The position numbers were made by a program, and so were the translations under genes. The notes below the pieces were generated by a model, which worked only from the letters and a program-made list of their open reading frames with translations, did no database searches and was not told where the DNA came from. From Deltaproteobacteria bacterium (GTDB lineage Bacteria > Desulfobacterota > GWC2-55-46), in the NCBI GenBank assembly GCA_016182655.1, contig JACPGB010000015.1, forward strand, positions 1-40,543: 40,543 nt of DNA. Direction: 5' to 3'. Positions 39,486 to 40,543 of the stretch are shown one piece after another (the stretch's first letter is position 1; each line of letters starts with the position of its first letter).

Positions 39486-39848
39486 ATGAATACCACTCCC
39501 GAGATTCCCGATAAGCTTTACTACAAGATCGGCGAGGTCGCCGACCTTACGAAGGTAAAGCCGTACATCCTCCGGTACTGGGAGAACGAGTTCAAGATAA
39601 TCAGCCCCAGGAAGTCGCTCACCAAACAGCGCGTCTACAGCAGGCGCGATGTCGAGATGATAATTGAGATAAAGAGGCTTTTATATAAGGAGAAGTTCAC
39701 GCTCGAAGGGGCGAAGAAGCGGATAAAGGAGTTGCAGGCCGAAAAGACGAAACAGCTCGGCTTCGAATTCACCGACGCCAAGTTCCAGAGCGCGCTTAAG
39801 TCGATAAAAAAGGAGCTCACGAGCATAAGTAAGCTTCTGGCAGACTGA
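39486..39848 (+). CDS. MerR-family transcriptional regulator
   Basis: A 120-residue protein with a MerR winged helix: YKIGEVADLTKVKPYILRYWENEF (residues 13-36) as the helix-turn-helix, and the wing and coiled-coil VYSRRDVEMIIEIKRLLYKEKFTLEGAKKRI. The C-terminal 40 residues form a short coiled coil with no Cys ligand pair, so it is not a metal sensor. Such a gene after ihfA is usual in Deltaproteobacteria. Its targets are unknown. Confidence 0.9.
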   Translation: MNTTPEIPDKLYYKIGEVADLTKVKPYILRYWENEFKIISPRKSLTKQRVYSRRDVEMIIEIKRLLYKEKFTLEGAKKRIKELQAEKTKQLGFEFTDAKFQSALKSIKKELTSISKLLAD

Positions 39849-39910
39849 GGGGGGCTCTAAATCCTCCTTTGACTGAAGGGGAGAAGGGTGAAAGGGTTTT
39901 CGCTTAAACC

Positions 39911-39950
39911 TCCCCTCCCTTGACGGGAGGGGATAGAGGGGAGGGTGAAA
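39911..39950 (+). repeat. 40-nt G/C-block repeat, single copy
   Basis: Four differences in 40 nt from the reverse complement of 902-941. CCCCTCCC and GGGAGGGG are self-complementary with TTGAC as loop. It is one of several repeats in the 374-nt gap between the MerR gene and tRNA-Pro. No ORF in this gap is credible. Confidence 0.7.
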
Positions 39951-39957
39951 AGGTTCC

Positions 39958-39984
39958 TGTCATTGCGAGGAACGAAGCAATCTC
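39958..39984 (+). repeat. TGTCATTGCGAGG dispersed repeat
   Basis: The string TGTCATTGCGAGG, then AACGAAGCAATCTC, is a short repeat that I know to be widespread in Deltaproteobacteria, Nitrospirae and some other phyla. Only one copy is in this window. Confidence 0.6.
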
Positions 39985-40047
39985 CTGAGTAGCAATACGG
40001 TAAGCGCAGTTTATTTTGTATGCGGAGCGCGGCCACCCATCTTTTCT

Positions 40048-40076
40048 TTGCCATTCGTTCCTTGATTGTATATAAT
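40048..40076 (+). promoter_or_regulatory. Predicted sigma70 promoter 1 upstream of tRNA-Pro
   Basis: TTGCCA (40048-40053) and TATAAT (40071-40076) with 17 nt between; 5/6 and 6/6 matches. It is the first of two tandem promoters. Confidence 0.6.
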
Positions 40077-40090
40077 AGCTGAAATACCCA

Positions 40091-40119
40091 TTGACTAATA
40101 AGGCCGGGTAAAATACAAT
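40091..40119 (+). promoter_or_regulatory. Predicted sigma70 promoter 2 upstream of tRNA-Pro
   Basis: TTGACT (40091-40096) and TACAAT (40114-40119) with 17 nt between; 5/6 matches each. The predicted start near 40126 leaves about 97 nt before the tRNA, which is long for a tRNA leader. The box is framed by AGGCCG and CGGCCT inverted repeats. Confidence 0.6.
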
Positions 40120-40222
40120 ACTCGGCCTGTTCTTTTGAAATGCTCAAGGAAAAGACAATCTGAAAATTCGGGATTTTTTCTAAAATCGCAGAGATCAGGA
40201 AAAAGAACAATTTTCTGAGAAT

Positions 40223-40299
<77 letters not shown>

Positions 40300-40308
40300 G
40301 ATTAATAA

Positions 40309-40343
40309 AACGGGAGCCGGTATAACCGGCTCCCGTTTTTTTT
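40309..40343 (+). terminator. Strong terminator after tRNA-Pro
   Basis: A perfect 12-bp stem AACGGGAGCCGG / CCGGCTCCCGTT with loop TATAA, running into a run of eight T residues (40336-40343). It lies 9 nt after the tRNA CCA end. Confidence 0.93.
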
Positions 40344-40386
40344 ATTCTCTCTTAGGGTCTAATACCCCGCGGCTTGCCGCGTTTTT
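40341..40386 (+). repeat. 46-nt dispersed hairpin repeat, copy 2
   Basis: Identical over all 46 nt to 808-853. Here it overlaps the T-run of the tRNA-Pro terminator and is directly followed by the insertion-sequence end at 40387. Confidence 0.8.
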
Positions 40387-40543
40387 GTGCAACATGCACA
40401 TGGGTTACATTTTAACCTATGGACATAGGTTACATTTTGGTTAACTTAGGCCTGACTCCCCCATGCCTCAGGTCGAGAATTCCGACCGGATGGAAGCCGA
40501 AACGGATTTCGTGTTTTCCGTCCTCGATCTCGACGAGGCCGAC
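40387..40543 (-). mobile_element. Insertion-sequence end (IS481/integrase-core type), continues past the edge
   Basis: Two tandem 25-nt units with GGTTACATTTT in each (about 40394-40418 and 40419-40443) lie at the edge of the element. On the minus strand they read TGTAACC and ATGT blocks, a layout I know from ends of integrase-core transposase elements. The coding part reads leftward and its stop lies within the second unit. The other end of the element is outside the window. Confidence 0.5.
40430..40543 (-). CDS. Transposase, C-terminal fragment (cut by window edge)
   Basis: The minus-strand frame is open from the right edge and stops at TAA (40432-40430), giving 37 residues ending LDLRHGGVRPKLTKM. 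The pattern VGLVEIEDGKHEIRFG, then a hydrophobic strand and LDL, resembles the last beta-rich module of integrase-core (DDE) transposases of the IS481/ISNCY type, such as those ending in YFDLxxxxLQP. The catalytic DDE residues would lie beyond the window. The stop falls within the tandem end repeats. Confidence 0.5.
   Translation of the reverse strand, partial: VGLVEIEDGKHEIRFGFHPVGILDLRHGGVRPKLTKM

Noticed and set aside
39857-40210. 117-codon open frame on the minus strand after the MerR gene
   Set aside because: It runs through the 40-nt and TGTCATTGCGAGG repeats and both predicted tRNA-Pro promoters, with no recognisable motif.

Overview
The window is a high-GC chromosomal segment of a bacterium that most resembles the Deltaproteobacteria/Desulfobacterota. 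Three things suggest this: the order thrS-infC-rpmI-rplT-pheS-pheT-ihfA-merR at the right end; Gram-negative LPS-type heptosyltransferases at the left end; and dispersed repeats of kinds I associate with that group (a 120-nt repeat with inverted ends, and a TGTCATTGCGAGG element). The assignment is inference. No rRNA, phage genes or CRISPR array are present, and the only mobile element seen is an insertion-sequence end at the right edge.

Layout. (1) 1-7075, LPS/O-antigen type genes: the tail of a GT9 heptosyltransferase, a small beta-rich hypothetical protein, a repeat-filled gap, an Rmd-like sugar-nucleotide reductase, a second GT9 enzyme, a DUF362-ferredoxin protein, a B12-binding-type radical SAM protein and a GT2 glycosyltransferase. 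(2) 7078-12737: a molybdopterin (Mo/W) oxidoreductase of the acetylene-hydratase-like branch, an alkaline-phosphatase-superfamily phosphodiesterase, and CysD/CysN, which make APS; no APS kinase or reductase is seen. A very strong terminator follows cysN. (3) 12832-16006: a PLD-family gene and an EEP-family nuclease/phosphatase on the minus strand, divergent from a TVP38/DedA-like membrane protein. (4) 16326-31214: fifteen tightly packed, mostly overlapping plus-strand genes that form one glycan-assembly cassette. They encode a sugar epimerase, a second B12-type radical SAM protein, a GT4 enzyme, four CgeB-like proteins in a row, a nucleotidyltransferase, a methyltransferase, a glycosidase-like protein whose barrel appears circularly permuted, a PIG-L deacetylase, a second GT4 enzyme, a CelD/FemAB-type acyltransferase and a large fusion of a phosphoribosyltransferase-like domain to a kinase-like domain. 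(5) 31247-40299: a PHP phosphoesterase with a nearly leaderless start, tRNA-Val(GAC), the thrS to merR translation/nucleoid operon, repeats, and tRNA-Pro(GGG) with a strong terminator. (6) 40387-40543: the end of an insertion sequence with the C-terminus of its transposase.

The most interesting material is the cassette in (4). It contains every enzyme class needed to activate, epimerise, transfer, methylate, deacetylate and acylate a sugar chain. It has no flippase, polymerase or ABC exporter, so the product may be a short cytoplasmic or glycolipid-type oligosaccharide. I recall such cassettes from computational family definitions (TIGR04290 and TIGR04295 type families), but I know of no experimentally defined product. 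Other points of note are infC apparently starting at AUA, the two 120-nt repeats placed directly ahead of the Shine-Dalgarno sequences of cysN and infC, and a Mo/W enzyme lying among sugar and sulfate genes.
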